From NCBI RefSeq assembly GCF_020906515.1, contig NC_085852.1:2294001-2358000 (forward strand): DNA of 64,000 nucleotides, given 5' to 3'. The stretch's first letter is position 1; the number at the start of each line of letters is the position of its first letter. Both the position numbers and the translations under genes were made by a program. Below are positions 45,385 to 57,294 of this stretch, in pieces. Source of the stretch: Vanrija pseudolonga (lineage: Eukaryota; Basidiomycota; Tremellomycetes; Trichosporonales; Trichosporonaceae). Below the pieces are notes generated by a model. That model was not told the origin of the DNA, made no database searches, and worked only from the letters and a program-made list of their open reading frames with translations.

Positions 45385-46184
45385 TCATCCGACGCGGAGA
45401 CCGAGGAGGAAGCCAGCCACAAAGGTGGCGCGTTCTGAAGGAAATCAGCCTCGCCCCATCCAACAACACCAGTTGCCACGCCCACTCACGCTGGAAGTTG
45501 GCAGTCAGGAAGTCGACAATACCGTTGTACACCTGCTTGACGGTGGGGTACGTGACCTTGCCGTCAGCGCCGACGGTGCCAATCTGGTTGTCGTAGCTCT
45601 TGTTGATGGCGTTCCAGTCGACCGAGACGAACTTCTTGGACGAGAGGTACTGGGGAATGTCAGTACAGGCAAAAGGAGCGCTGTATGCCATAGACAAGTG
45701 TGGCGCTCGCCCGACTCACCTGGAGGAGAACGTAGATGCCACCAAGAGCAAACGCGAGCGCCTTGAGACCCTTCTTGACAAACACACCAGCCGAGATGCC
45801 ACAGACGGCGCCAAAGCTGAGCTGACCAATGGAGAGGATGCTCTCGACGGGCGGGTCGTCGGCGACACGGGCAGGCGGGGTGGGGTTGACATATGTCTGG
45901 CGGATGCCGGCGGGAGCAGGGGCGGGTGCGTCGAGCTTGGTACGCGGCGCGAGGGAGATGCCGGCGAGGCCGAGGCCGATGGCGTACATGAACGCGTTGG
46001 AAGCGCGCGGCTTGGGGCGGGCCTGCACGCGCGTAACCACCTGGGCCTGCTGGAAGCGGGCGTGCAGGCTGGATGCCTTGGGCGGGGTGGAGAAGAAGCG
46101 CGATGCGTTGGCGGCTGGAGCCGGACGCGGGGCGTGCGCTGCCCGCAGGAGCTGTGGGAGGAGGCCTGTTCGGAGCGACGACAT
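45385..46184 (-). CDS. FUN14-family mitochondrial membrane protein
   Basis: Exons 45720..46184, 45490..45649 and 45385..45434 give 224 residues. The N-terminus is a mitochondrial presequence type (MSSLRTGLLPQLLRAAHAPR, with ASRFFSTPP). The FUN14 domain follows: ESILSIGQLSFGAVCGISAG, VFVKKGLKALAFALGGIYVL, the spliced helix-linker QYLSSKKFVSVDWNAINKSY, and the last segment ANFQRATFVAGFLLGLRVG at the very end. FUN14 proteins sit in mitochondrial membranes; the animal member FUNDC1 is a mitophagy receptor, and no LIR-like claim is made here. Shares a 378-bp divergent promoter with DPH6. Confidence 0.9.
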
Positions 46185-46562
46185 GGATGGGGTGTGGAGA
46201 GTGGAGTAGATGAGTGAGTGAGTGGGCAATGGCAACGTGTGTGGTGGTGTTGGATGTGGTGGGCGGTGTTGTTCCGATCCTCGGGTGTTTAACGGGCCAG
46301 CGTCGGTCGTCGTGAGAGAGGATGAGAGGAGCCCGTTGGGGGACAGGCAGGCAGGCAGGCCGTCGTGCCGTGATGTGAGCGAGATGCCAGCTAAACAACG
46401 CGCGCGACGTCATCGCATGCCCGATCAAGCGAGATGGCAAGGGGAGCACGCGGAGGGAAGCCCAATCTCCGTGACGCAAGTGGAGGCCTGAGCCTCAAAA
46501 GTCAGTTCAGACAATCTGATCAGCGTCGGTCAGGTCACAACAACAACAACACGCATACAGCC
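46185..46562. promoter_or_regulatory. Divergent promoter, FUN14 (-) / DPH6 (+)
   Basis: 378 bp between start codons. Contains a CAGG microsatellite (46344-46360) and an (AAC)n run just before the DPH6 start. Confidence 0.45.
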
Positions 46563-49384
46563 ATGGCCGCAAGCAGCGATGAGCTCGTCCTCCCAGGAGT
46601 CAAGCACAAGGTTATCTGCCTCGTCTCTGGCGGAAAGGACAGCTGCTTCAACCTCATGCACGTCGTCGCAAACGGGCACGAGGTCGTGGCCACGGGAACC
46701 TTGACGCCGCCGCCGAGCGTTGGTGAGTTCCCATGCCGTCGAAGCGAACTCACACCCAGACGAGCTCGACTCGCACATGTACCAGTCTGTCGGCACGTCG
46801 ATGCCGCCCCTCATCGCCAAGGCGCTCGGCCTGCCCCACTTCTCGCGCGTGATCCGCGGCACGGCGGTCGAGCAGGGCGCCGAGTACGGTTCGCGCGAGC
46901 GCGGGGGCGAGGGGTCGGGGCGGGAAGGCGACGAGACTGAGGACTTGACTGCGTTGTTGAAGGATATCTTGGTGAGTGGGTGGAGGAGGACGATGGCTGA
47001 TACGCCAGGCGGCACACCCCGACGCTACGGCCGTCGCATCGGGAGCCATCCTGTCCAACTACCAGCGCTTGAGGATAGAGCACGTGTGCCAGCGGCTCAA
47101 GCTCACGTCGCTCGCGTACCTGTGGCAAAGCAAGCAGCTGCCCCTGGTCAGCAGCATGATCAGTAGTGGGCTCGACGCGATCCTGGTCAAGGTGGCTGGT
47201 GTCGGGCTGGGGGAGAAGCACGTCGGCAAGTCTCTCTCGCAGCTGTTCCCACACCTCGCCCGATTGGTGAGTGCCGCCGCGCCAGTGCAGTGCAAGTTCC
47301 GCTGTTCCGCACCTGTACTTGCGCACGCGCACGAGCTCACCCTCGATCTCAGGAAGCAATGTACGGCGCACACCCCGCCGGCGAGGGGGGCGAGTATGAG
47401 TCGCTCACGCTCGACACGCCGCTCTTCTCCCACCGCCTGCGGATTGTGCGCTCCGAGGTCATCCTGACGGACCCCGAGCCCTCGCCCGTCGCCTACTTGC
47501 GGATCGACGAGGCGGATCTCGTGCCCAAGGAGGGATGGACACGGCCCAGTGTGCGCGAGCTGCGTGCGCTGCTAGGTCTCGAGGACCCCGTGCGCGGCAG
47601 AGAAGACCTGGACGAGGAGGGACTCGAGCTGCTCGATGACATTGGCGATGTGCAGGTCATGGCGGGTGCGAGTGACGACAGCAGCAATGACGGCCAGCCA
47701 CCAAGAGGCACGAATGACGACGAAAGCGGTGTGATCGACAGCGTCAGTCGAGGTCAAAGCGGCGGCAGCAGCAGCAGCAGCAGCGGTGCGCCAGAAGGTG
47801 GTGTTCGATTTGGGCGTCATGGGCACTGGTTTGCAGTCACGGCTCATGGTCACTCCATCGACGGCGACGATGTCGGGCAAGAACTGCGACGGTGCTTTGA
47901 CGCAATCAAAGGTGCGTGGCGTCCGAGACGAGCGATGCGCGTAGAGAGGGCGTGCGTGCAGGCGTCCAGCTCGTCGAGCATTGCAATATGCTGCGGCCTC
48001 CTCGTGTTGGGCGTAGCATCACTCAGTGCGAGGAGGAAGAGGGGGGAATCGAGGGAATGGGAATGATCGAGCACCGCGGCCTTCTTTTACTGACACGTCG
48101 TCAATCCCCCTCTTCCTCTTTCTCTCTTCCTTCCATCAGCCAAACTCGCACTTTACAACCTCTCTCTTCCCCTCCAAGCAACACACGTAACACTCCTCCT
48201 ATCAACTATGACCTACTTCCCGGTCGCGAACGCCGCCTACGTCGAGCACTTTGGCACCTCGCCCCCCTCGCGCGCGACCGTCGCCGTCCCCCTCCCCGAG
48301 GGTGAGCGCGTCCGCGTCGAGGTTGTCGGCTTTGACGACGTCGTCGGAAACAGCGGCTACAAGGTCGGCGACCGCTCGGCCCTCCACGTCCAGAGCGCTA
48401 GCTACTGGGCGCCGGCCAACATTGGCCCCTACTCGCAGGCCGTGACGGTGGGTTGACCTTCGTGAAGGGTACTAACCCTCAGGTCGACGGCCGCCTGCAC
48501 ATCGCCGGCCAGATCCCCCTCCGTCCCGCGTCGCTCACCCTCCCCGAGCAGCCTGTCGCCCCGGGCAGCCCGTACCCCCACGAGGCTGCCCTCGCTCTTC
48601 AGCACACTCGTCGTATCATCGACGCCCTCAAGGACCCCAACGCGACCGGCGGCGGCTGGCAGGGCTGGGGCGAGGGCACCGTCGCGTGGTTCAACAAGCC
48701 CAAGGGCGCTGGTGCCGAGGGACCGTGGGTCTCTGCCGAGGCGTACAAGCTCTGGGCCGCGCAGGTGAGCAGCTGACTCTGGTCTGGGAGGAGAGCTGAC
48801 ACCACAGAACAACTTCACCGGCGCCCCCGTCGCGTTTGTCGGCGCTTCTGAGCTTCCGCGCAACGCCCTCGTCGAGTACCAGACCAACCTCCACACCGGT
48901 CGCAAGGGCTACACTGGCTACGCCCCGGAGAAGCTGGGTGTCATCTCCGACTTTGAGGAGGGCTACCACGTCGATCTCAAGGGCGTCTACAGCAAGGGCG
49001 AGGCGCGTGGCGCGTACTGGGAGACGGCGTATGCTCCTGCTGGTCTTTCGGGCGGCCGCGCCGTGATCTTCCTCCCCGGTGGGTATGCAGTACTGCTCTA
49101 GGAGACGCTCTGACCCACCAGACACCGAGGGCATCCAGGAGCTCGACACGTTTGCCGAGCTCGCCGAGGTCCTCTCGCGCGCCGTCACGCTCCGCGTCTA
49201 CCACCGCACCTTCATCTCGCCAGAGAACGGTGAGTTAACATAGCCTCAACGTCCTAACTCCCCAGAGCCGCTCATCAAGAAGGCCATCGCCAACGGCCGC
49301 AACTGGACCGGCATCCCCGTCACCGAGGTGCGCGACATCCACGGGCGCGAGTACCCGCTCGCCATCGAGGTGTTCTCGGCCTAG
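46563..49384 (+). CDS. DPH6: Diphthine-ammonia ligase Dph6 with C-terminal YjgF/RidA-like domains
   Basis: Catalyses the last, ATP-dependent amidation step of diphthamide formation on eEF2 in the cytosol. Nine exons (46563..46722, 46760..46971, 47009..47266, 47353..47911, 48140..48447, 48483..48764, 48808..49078, 49122..49229, 49266..49384) give 758 residues. The ATP-pyrophosphatase P-loop is SGGKDSCFNLMH (residues ~21-32); further motifs are SGAILSNYQRLRIEHVCQRL and HPAGEGGEYESLTLDTPLF. After a Ser-rich insert come two RidA-like domains: ELRRCFDAIK spliced to AKLALYNLSLPLQATHVTLL, MTYFPVANAAYVEHFG, then ANIGPYSQAVTVDGRLHIAG. A separate start at 48208 was rejected because the splice restores the fused family architecture. 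Confidence 0.93.
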
Positions 49385-49660
49385 CCTGGGAATGGGCATG
49401 GCCTGCATGCGGGCTCGTAGGATTTGTACATAGACATGGCATGCAGTCGTCGCGGACGATCAGGATTCTTGGATTCTTGCTCAGGGTGGAGCCCCTGGTG
49501 GAGGTGCCACTGTCGCGTGAGTTGCCACGTCAAAGCGCGTCGCCGAGCCCCACGTCATGGTCGTCGCGCAGAGCAGTGCCGCCGGTTCAACGACACCATC
49601 ACACTTCCACTCCTCCAACACGCTGCAGCTCCAACCTCACCACCACAAGCTGCAGTGAAG

Positions 49661-52557
49661 ATGCGCTTCGCTACAACACTAGCGCTCCTCGCGCTCATCG
49701 CAGCGCCAGCCACGACCGCCGTGAAAAAGGAGGACTTCAAGGAATGCGCGCAGACGAGTTTCTGCCGGCGCCTGCGGTCGATCGCGGGGCGGCAGGAGGC
49801 CGCCGAGGCCGACAAGCCTGGCTCCTTTGCTAGCCCGTACACGGTGGGCAGCGCCGTGCATACGCCAGGCATCGACACCGGCGCGTCGAGCTGGACGTTC
49901 CCGCTCAAGTCGAGCCTGTACCCCGCCATCTCGTTCTCGCTGCGCGTCGACGCGCTCGCGGGCGGCTCGGTGCGGGTGCGCGTCGACGAGGTCGGCTCGA
50001 GCACCAAGTGGAAGCGGTACAACGAGACTGCGCGCTGGGCTTTGCTTGATGCCGAGCCGGCCCTGTCGAGCACGGCAAGCATCAGCACCGCGAACGGCGT
50101 GAGCACGCTCGCGTACGGCGACGGCCTCACCCTCGAAATCACGCACTCGCCGCTCAAGATCGTGCAGAAGCGGAACGGCGCCCCGCAGGTCGTGTTCAAC
50201 GAGCGCAGCCTGTTCCACGTCGAGCACTTCCGCACCAAGCCCGAGCCCATGCCTGAGGCTGTGGAGGGAGAGGGCGCCGAGGGCGACGCCGGCGCCGAGC
50301 AGGTCGTGCTCGCCGCGCCTGAGACGCCCGACCGCTCGTGGTTCGAGGCCGACGACAACGACCTGTTCGAGGAGCGCTGGAAGCAGTGGACAGACTCGAA
50401 GCCAAAGGGTGGGTCGCCGAACGTAGTAGAGCTGACCTGCCAGGCCCCGAAGGCTTCTCGCTCGACTTCTCGTTCCCAGGCTCGGACCACGTCTTCGGCC
50501 TGCCAGAGCACGCGTCCCCGCTCTCGCTGCCTTCGACCGTCGGCGAGGGCTCGTACTACACCGAGCCTTACCGCCTGTGGAACGTGGATATTTTCGAGTA
50601 TCTCGCCGACTCGCCGATGGCGCTGTACGGCGCGGTCCCGCTGCTGCACGCGCACAACAAGCAGAGCAGCGTCGGCGTGCTCAACCTTGTTGGTTCGGAG
50701 ACGTGGGTCGACGTCGCGCACACAGACGCGGGGGTCAAGACGCACTGGGTGTCCGAGTCGGGCATTGTCGACTTCTTGCTGCTGCCTGGCCCGCGCCCGA
50801 CCGACCTGTTCAAGCAGTACGCCGACCTGACGGGCCCGGCGCAGATGCCGCCCCAGTTCGCGACGGCGTACCACCAGTGCCGGTGGAACTACAACACGCA
50901 GGCCGAGGTCATCGAGGTGCAGGACAAGTTTGACGAGGCCGACATCCCGCTGGACGTGACGTGGCTCGACATCGAGTACGCCGAGGAGCACCGCTACTTT
51001 GACTGGGACAAGAAGAACTTCCCCGACCCGGTCAAGATGCAGGACGAGGTCGCGTCCAAGGGCCGCAAGATGGTGGCCATTGTCGACCCGCACGTCAAGA
51101 AGCAGGACTCGTTCCGCATCTACACCGACTCGCGCGACCAGGACATCCTGATCAAGAAGGCAGACGGCAGCAACTTTGACGGCTGGTGCTGGACCGGCTC
51201 GTCGGTCTGGGTCGACTTCTTCAACCCCAAGTCGTGGGAGTGGTGGACCAAGATGTTCACGTTTGGCGTGTGGAAGGACTCGACCAAGGCGCTGTTTATC
51301 TGGAACGACATGAACGAGCCGTCCGTGTTTGACGGCCCCGAGATCACGATGCCAAAGGACAACATCCACGTCGGCGGCTGGGAGCACCGCGACGTGCACA
51401 ACATCAACGGCATGATGTTCCACAACCAGACGCAGCACGCCATCACTGTGCGCGAGGCCGACGCCAAGCGTCCGTTCGTGCTCTCGCGCTCATACTTTGC
51501 CGGCTCGCACCGCTACGGCGCAATCTGGATCGGCGACAACCTCGGCACATGGGACCACCTGGCTGGCGAGACGGCCGTCTTCCTGTCCAACTCGATTGCC
51601 GGCATGTCGTTTGTCGGCTCGGACGTGGGCGGCTTCTTTGGTAACCCGAGCCACGAGATCCTCGTGCGCTGGTACCAGGCCGGCGCGTTCATGCCCTTCT
51701 TCCGTGCGCACGCCCACATCGACACCAAGCGCCGCGAGCCGTACCTGTTCGACGAGCCAATTCGGGGATACATCCGCGACGCGATCCGCCTGCGCTACCA
51801 GCTCCTGCCTACGTGGTACAATGCGTTCCACGACGCCGCGACCCACGGATACCCCGTCATCTGGCCCCAGTACGCCTACTTCCCCGAGGACGAGGGCGGC
51901 TTCGCCGTCGACGACCAGTACTATGTCGGCGACTCGGGCCTGCTCTTCAAGCCTGTGGTCACCGAGGGCGCGACCACCACCGACGTCTACCTCGCCGACA
52001 ACCAGCCGTACTACGACTACTTCAGCGACCGGGTGTACCCTGCTTCTGCCAAGCCGCGCAACGTGACGATCGACACGCCGCTCGAGGCGTTCCCGCTCCT
52101 CATCCAGGGCGGACACATTGTGCCCAGCCGCCAGCGCGTGCGCCGCGCCTCGACGCTCATGTGGCAGGACCCCTTCACGCTCGTCGTCGCGCTCGACCGC
52201 GACGGCGGCGCCAGCGGCCAGCTGTACCTCGACGACGGAGAGGGTTACGCGTTCGAGAAGGGCGAGTACGTGCACCGCACGCTCAGCTTCAAAAGCGAGC
52301 GCTACAGCGGCACGCTCACGTCCACCAAGGCGGGCGACAACGCGGCAGACAATGCGTGGGCCAAGAAGATTGCCCACGTCGGCGTCGAACGCGTCGTCGT
52401 TCTCGGCTTCCGCGGCCTGCCGTCGTCGGTCACCGTTGCCGGCAAGGACGCCGAGTTCGAGTTCAAGGTCGCCAAGCGCGGCGTCGAGAGCAGCGTGCTT
52501 GTCATCAAGAACCCCGGCGTCAAGGTCACCGACGACTGGGTGATTGAGATTGCCTAG
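49661..52557 (+). CDS. ROT2: ER glucosidase II alpha subunit (GH31)
   Basis: Trims the two inner alpha-1,3-glucoses from N-glycans in the ER lumen, working with a beta subunit. Exons 49661..50408 and 50444..52557 give 953 residues; the intron is only 35 nt and its splice (KPKG-PEGFSLDFSF) brings two frames together. Signal peptide MRFATTLALLALIAAPATTA. GH31 motifs: SDHVFGLPEHASPLSLPST, WLDIEYAEEHRYFDWD, the nucleophile in LFIWNDMNEPSVF (D538), the acid/base in AIWIGDNLGTWDHL (D614), and FVGSDVGGFFGNP. YFKEC-type Cys pairs near residues 28-35 (KECAQTSFCRR) match the family's N-terminus. No KDEL-type signal, as expected for this subunit. Confidence 0.96.
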
Positions 52558-52936
52558 GCGCAGGCGTGAGAGTAACGCAGATGTGTAGAGATGCAGTCAA
52601 GTCGTGCAGTGAACTGCGGGGCAGCGACCTCGACGCCGTATTGTCCAAGTTGGCGTCGAGCACACCGTTGTGCTAGCTTCCCGCAGCCTGCCGTAGGTGT
52701 GGAATGGGTAAAGTCAGTTGTGAGGCTAGCAGACATCTGTGTCATCCTCGACGCTGGAATCTCGACCATCAGTACGGTTTTTCGACATTAGTGCAGTTAG
52801 TTGCATTGCAGCCTCGCCTCTGTCGCACGACCACCCGGGTTGAGCCTGTTACATTGTTTTCTGATCTGGTCTGGGCATGCAGGGTCGAGCTTCGCCTGCT
52901 GTCCGTCTACACAACAACTCTGCCGTACTGCTGCGC

Positions 52937-53563
52937 TTAAGCACCCTCGCAGTGGGCCTTGTACGCCTCCGCGTCGAGAAGGGCGAGGAACTGGCCCTCG
53001 TCCGACACCTTGATCTTGGCGAGCCAGCCGTCCTGCTCGGGGCTCTTGTTGAGCAGCGACGGCTGGTCGCCGAGCGCCTCGTTGATCGCCTCGACGACGC
53101 CAGAGACGGGCGCGTAGATGTCGGAGGCGGCCTTGACCGACTCGACGGCGCCGATGGACTCTGGGGGTGTGTTAGCTCCGCGACGCAATGCCTGGTCCCG
53201 CGACCGCACGACTCACCGCCCTCCTCAACCTCGGTGCCCTCCTGGGGCAGCTCGACAAACACGACATCGCCGAGCGCCTTCTGCGCGTAGTCGGTGATGC
53301 CGACGACGCCGATCTTGGTCGCGTCGTCGTACGTCACCCACTCGTGGTCCTTGGAGAAGCGGGCTGGGCGTGGGGGTTAGCACAGCGTCCTCATCTCGTC
53401 TCGTCGCTACCGCGGGGCGAGCTCGCTATCGCTCGCTCGCTCGCGCTCGCGCTATCTACTCACTGGTCGAGCCGAAACGCACGCCAGCAACGCGGGGCGC
53501 GGCAGTGAAGCGGGGCGCGCGGAGCGCAGCGGCGACGGGGCGGGCGAGGGCGCGGAGGGACAT
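52937..53563 (-). CDS. GCV3: Glycine cleavage system H protein, mitochondrial
   Basis: Lipoyl carrier shuttling the aminomethyl group between the P, T and L proteins of the glycine decarboxylase complex. Exons 53464..53563, 53217..53363 and 52937..53160 give 156 residues. The first ~33 residues are a mitochondrial presequence ([17 protein letters not shown]). The mature part starts [20 protein letters not shown] and carries [19 protein letters not shown] and the lipoyl site [15 protein letters not shown], whose lysine is modified. Ends [14 protein letters not shown]. Convergent with glucosidase II. Confidence 0.96.
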
Positions 53564-54405
53564 AGTGGTTGTGGAGGAGGTGGGTGAGTAGTGAGTAGAG
53601 AAAGAAGAGTGAGATGGGTCGGTCGAGATGTCGAGGACGAGGTGGTGCAGTCGGCGCGGTTTGGCATCCTGGTTGGTCGTGACATCATTTTCCAATCCAG
53701 CAACAGGCTTGGAAAATACGCGGCGCGGGGGGACAGATTGTAATGGGAATAAGCGCGCCATTAGGCCAGGCCATTAGCCCTGGGCATTAGGAATAGGTTA
53801 GCCCCGGCTAACGCTTCACGCCGCGCCGTGCGTATTTTCCATCACGGCGCCACGATTGGACGGCGTAATTTCCACTTGGACGCGGGGTCGTGTCGGGCTG
53901 ATTTCCACCAGCGACTCGACTAGCCGAATGTCGGGTAGGGTGGCTTGGCTCGCGCTCACGGCGCTCGGACCTCGGGGCGGGGGGAGCAGCTCGCTGGCTG
54001 CGAGATGCATGCTGCGCCATTGTAGTGATGGCTGCAGGTTGCTTCAAAGCTGGGTGCCACTGCAGTTGCCTGCCGCCTTACCGCGCGTCACGTGGCCGGC
54101 TACTTGCTCCTATGCGAACACGCGAGAATGATCCCGTCGTCGCCCGCCCTGCGATTGCTCGTCGTTGCCTGTTGTCGGCATGGATCGCCGTCGTCACTGC
54201 AACGGCGGCAACCACCAGCACTTTGTGTACAGCTTTGGACGGCGAGAATACCTGGCATTCTTACACTTTACTCTCTCACTGTCTCTTGCACTCTTACACT
54301 CTTAACCATCACTCCTTCCTTGCCACCTCGCACAACGTCGAGCACACCAGCAAGACTCCAACTACCCATCACCAACCACCCAACCCTACCCCCACCCCCA
54401 CCCCC
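53564..54405. other. Divergent region between GCV3 (-) and FIS1 (+)
   Basis: 842 bp. Contains an AT-richer patch with CCATTAGG/GGCATTAGG repeats (53755-53795), and a CACGTG site at 54089-54094. The last ~100 bases are CA/CT-rich and precede the FIS1 start. No gene seen. Confidence 0.5.
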
Positions 54406-55014
54406 ATGACATCCTCCACCGACCTTCCCTACGCCGCCGAGGCGGAATCGTCCCTCGGGTACGACGAGCTCGAGGTGCTTCGTAACCAGTACTACAAGGA
54501 GATTGAGAGCGGGCATGTGACGACGCAGTCCAAGTTCAACTATGGTGGGTAACAAGTACGTGTTTTACAGCTCACCCGCCAGGCTGGGGCCTCGTCAAGT
54601 CTGCCTCGCCAGAACTGCAGACCGAGGGCGTCAAGCTGCTGCAGGAGATCTACTCGGCGTCCCCGAGCCACAGGCGCGAATGCACGTTCTACATCGCGGT
54701 CGGGTACTACAAGCTGCGCAACTACAGCCACGCCAAGACGTTCAACGGTGGGTTGGGCGAGGAAGGATGGCGGGGAAGAAGCTGACGCCGCGACAGACCT
54801 CCTCCTCGCTGTCGAGCCAGAGAACATGCAGGCACAGTCGCTGCGACAGCTGATTGACAAGGCCGTTACACGCGACGGATACATTGGTGGGTTGAGCTGA
54901 TGTGAACTTGTGGGTTGCAAGCTGACCACGCCAGGCATGGGCATCATTGCCGGCGCTGCAGCCGTCACTGGCATCGTCCTCGCCAGCGTCATCAAGCGGG
55001 CCACGCGCAAGTAG
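54406..55014 (+). CDS. FIS1: Mitochondrial fission protein Fis1
   Basis: Outer-membrane adaptor for the fission machinery on mitochondria and peroxisomes. Exons 54406..54544, 54583..54747, 54797..54886 and 54935..55014 give 157 residues, typical for the family. The TPR-like helices are visible: LEVLRNQYYKEIESGHVTTQ, SKFNYGWGLVKSASPELQTE, GVKLLQEIYSASPSHRRECT and FYIAVGYYKLRNYSHAKTFN. The end is a tail anchor, GMGIIAGAAAVTGIVLASVI, followed by the basic KRATRK, which fits outer-membrane targeting. All three introns are in phase 1 with GTGGGT donors. Convergent with the aldolase gene. Confidence 0.96.
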
Positions 55015-55268
55015 ACAGAGACGCACGTAGGACCCTTGGATTTCGTTTGAGATATGACTGTGGTAGAGAGCGATTGTGCGTGGCGGCCCGACTCGGCTGC
55101 CGCCGGCGACCCCAGGCGTCTTCTCGCTTCACCGGCCACGCTTCTCTTCCCCCCGCTCACGCTTCGCTTGCCTCACTGTAGATGAATCTGTACCACCCCT
55201 ATGCCACACACACGCCAATGCCAACACCTGCATACACAACCAATGCCCATGTTGTACAAGTCTTTAGT

Positions 55269-56539
55269 CTACAGGCTCTGCTCAAACTCCCAGTCCTCCT
55301 TGAGCTCGACCTCGACGAGCTTCTTGACCTCGGGCGAGGTGGGGCCGAGGGGCAGGCGGGCGTAGCCTCCGAGGCCCTGCTTGACGAAGTAGTCGAGCGC
55401 GTGCTTGGTGCCCTGGATGCCGGCCTTGACAATGATAAAGTCGGAGCGCGCGACGCGGTCCTGGAGCTCGAGGGCCTCCTTGAGCGCGGCGGCGTCGCCG
55501 GCCAGGCCCTTGACAGTCTGCTGGTACAGGCGGTTGATGGTCTTGGGGAAGATGTTGCCCGTGCCCGTGATGCAGCCGGTGTGGCGCGCGAGGACCGCAG
55601 GGAGGAGCGACTCGGAGAAGCCAGGGAGCACCTGCCACTGGCCAGTGACGGTGGTCTGCTTGAGGGCGGCGCCGTGGCGCGCGAGGAAGTCGGCGCTCTG
55701 GGTGTGCGCGGCCAGGCGCTGGCCCTTGCCGATCATGGCGCAGGTGAGCTTGGCGCCAAAGCAGTTGGGGTGCTCGGACAGCTCGATCAGCTCGTCGGAG
55801 TTGAGGTCGATGCCGGCGGCGGCTCCGGGGAAGTTGTAGATCATGACGGGGAGCGGCGACTCGTCGAGCACCTTCTTGAAGAAGCCGAGGATCGCCTGGC
55901 GGTCACGGCCCATCGCGAACGAGAAGTAGCCGGGGCAGATGACGATCGAGTGGGTCGCGCCGGCCTCGGCAGCGTCGCGCGCGAGCTCGATGGTCGTGGC
56001 CGCGGAGCCGCCTGCGGGGGTGTTAGCGGGTGTTCGGGGTTGGCTGGGTGGGGGAGGGGGCTGAGTCGGGTGGGGGAGGTCGAGCACGGCGGCGTGCGGC
56101 GTGTGCTCCGTGTGCTCGTCGCACACGTCACACTGGCAGTGACACGGCCAGTAGCACACTACACCCAGCGGCACAAGCAGGCAACGCTCGCGCCAATCTC
56201 GACGCCATCGCGTGACACGGCCCCCGCCCCACCCACCCCCACTCGCCGCCAAATACCGCTCCAATCGATCCACTCACCACCAGTGCCCGCAAGCAGCGGG
56301 GTGCCAGCGAACCCGGCGCCGTCGAGCGCCTTGCGGCCGGTGCTGATGACGAGCTTGCGCTCCTCACGGCTGAGGTGGGATGCCTCGCCGTTCGTGCCGA
56401 GCAAAACGATGCCGACGCCGGCCTGCGCGAGGCGCACGACCTGCGCGGCGATCGCGTCCGTGTCGATGCTCTCGTCGGCCTTGAACGCCGTCGTGAGGGG
56501 CACCGAGACGCCGTTGGGCCAGAGCTTGGTAGCGGTCAT
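55269..56539 (-). CDS. DapA-family aldolase/lyase (DHDPS-like)
   Basis: Class I aldolase of the dihydrodipicolinate synthase superfamily; fungal members are mostly 4-hydroxy-2-oxoglutarate, 2-keto-3-deoxy-sugar-acid or related aldolases. Exons 56278..56539 and 55269..56011 (266-nt intron) give 334 residues. Motifs: GVSVPLTTAFKADESIDTDA at the start, GIVLLGTNGEASHLSREER (the GTTGE-type loop), the Schiff-base region PVMIYNFPGAAAGIDLNSDE, and FGAKLTCAMIGK with the expected catalytic lysine. Not lysine biosynthesis, since fungi use the alpha-aminoadipate route. Neighbouring dehydrogenase and quinate-type permease suggest catabolism of a sugar acid or hydroxyproline-like compound; this is inference. 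Confidence 0.88.
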
Positions 56540-57294
56540 TGTGTGTCAGTGGGGGGTGAGGATGGGGGAGGAGGTGGTTGATAGGAAGGGGAGAGGGGGG
56601 GTCAGGTGGGTGCTGTGGTGGTGTTAAGTACCACCCCGTCCGCCCGGGCCGGGCTCCGGCGCGAAAGACGACCCGGCCCAGGCCGTGCGTGCCTCCTGGG
56701 TGGGAGACAAGTAGTGCTGCAGTGTCGGCAGGTTGCACGCCGGCTCGAAGCGGCACGGGGAGAGAGGGCCAAGGAGCCAAACGAGCCAAAGCAGGCCACC
56801 TGACCCACCCCGCCCAGCCAGTGCACCTCCGCCTTACCCTGGGCCAAGACCCGCCCAATGCCGCAACTTGCCGCCCGGTATTATTCCGGCATCTCGCAAT
56901 TCACCTGGGCGGGGTGCTGAGTGCTCGGTGCACGGTGCATAGTGTGGGTCGGTGCTCGGTGCAATATTGCATCCTTGTCGGTGGGTTATGCATGCGTCGG
57001 CTTGCGCTGTGCCGATGCCGAGCTCACCGAGGCGCGGGCGAGATGGGCGGGCGGCGGTGTGCGCCGAGGGGGTATAAAGACGGCGACGGGGCGGGGCATC
57101 GCGCCGACGGCCAACGTGGAGCGATGCTCGCTTCACTGCACTGCCGAGGTCGACTCGACACAGACTCTGGCATTCGATACATCTCCTATGAACTAACACT
57201 GCTAACATCATGCCTGCTTCACTGACCAACCCCCGCCTCCTCCACGGCCCCTCAACCCCACGCCGCCACCCCGCGGCTACGCCGCTCGCCCCGC
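56540..57294. other. Intergenic region with an orphan TATA element
   Basis: 755 bp upstream of the aldolase gene on the - strand. It also has a GGTATAAAGA box on the + strand (57073-57078), a CT/CA-rich stretch, and an ATG at 57210 opening only a 35-codon frame that runs into the 3' end of the dehydrogenase gene. Confidence 0.5.
57073..57078 (+). promoter_or_regulatory. TATAAA box with no full-length gene downstream
   Basis: Clean TATAAA in a GC-rich setting, oriented away from the aldolase gene, ~137 bases before an ATG that begins a 35-residue frame. May be chance, a noncoding transcript start or a remnant. Confidence 0.35.

Noticed and set aside
48208-48456. Separate RidA-like gene starting at 48208
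   Set aside because: Splicing from 47911 to 48140 gives the known fused Dph6 architecture with conserved residues before this ATG, so it is kept within DPH6, with the alternative noted as a finding.
49555-51438. 627-codon open frame on the - strand
   Set aside because: Lies antisense to the GH31 exons. Composition (Val/Arg/His/Leu-rich, no recognisable motif) is the expected shadow of GC-rich codons.
55182-56627. 481-codon + strand frame
   Set aside because: Antisense to the DapA-family gene; no family resemblance and it runs through that gene's intron.
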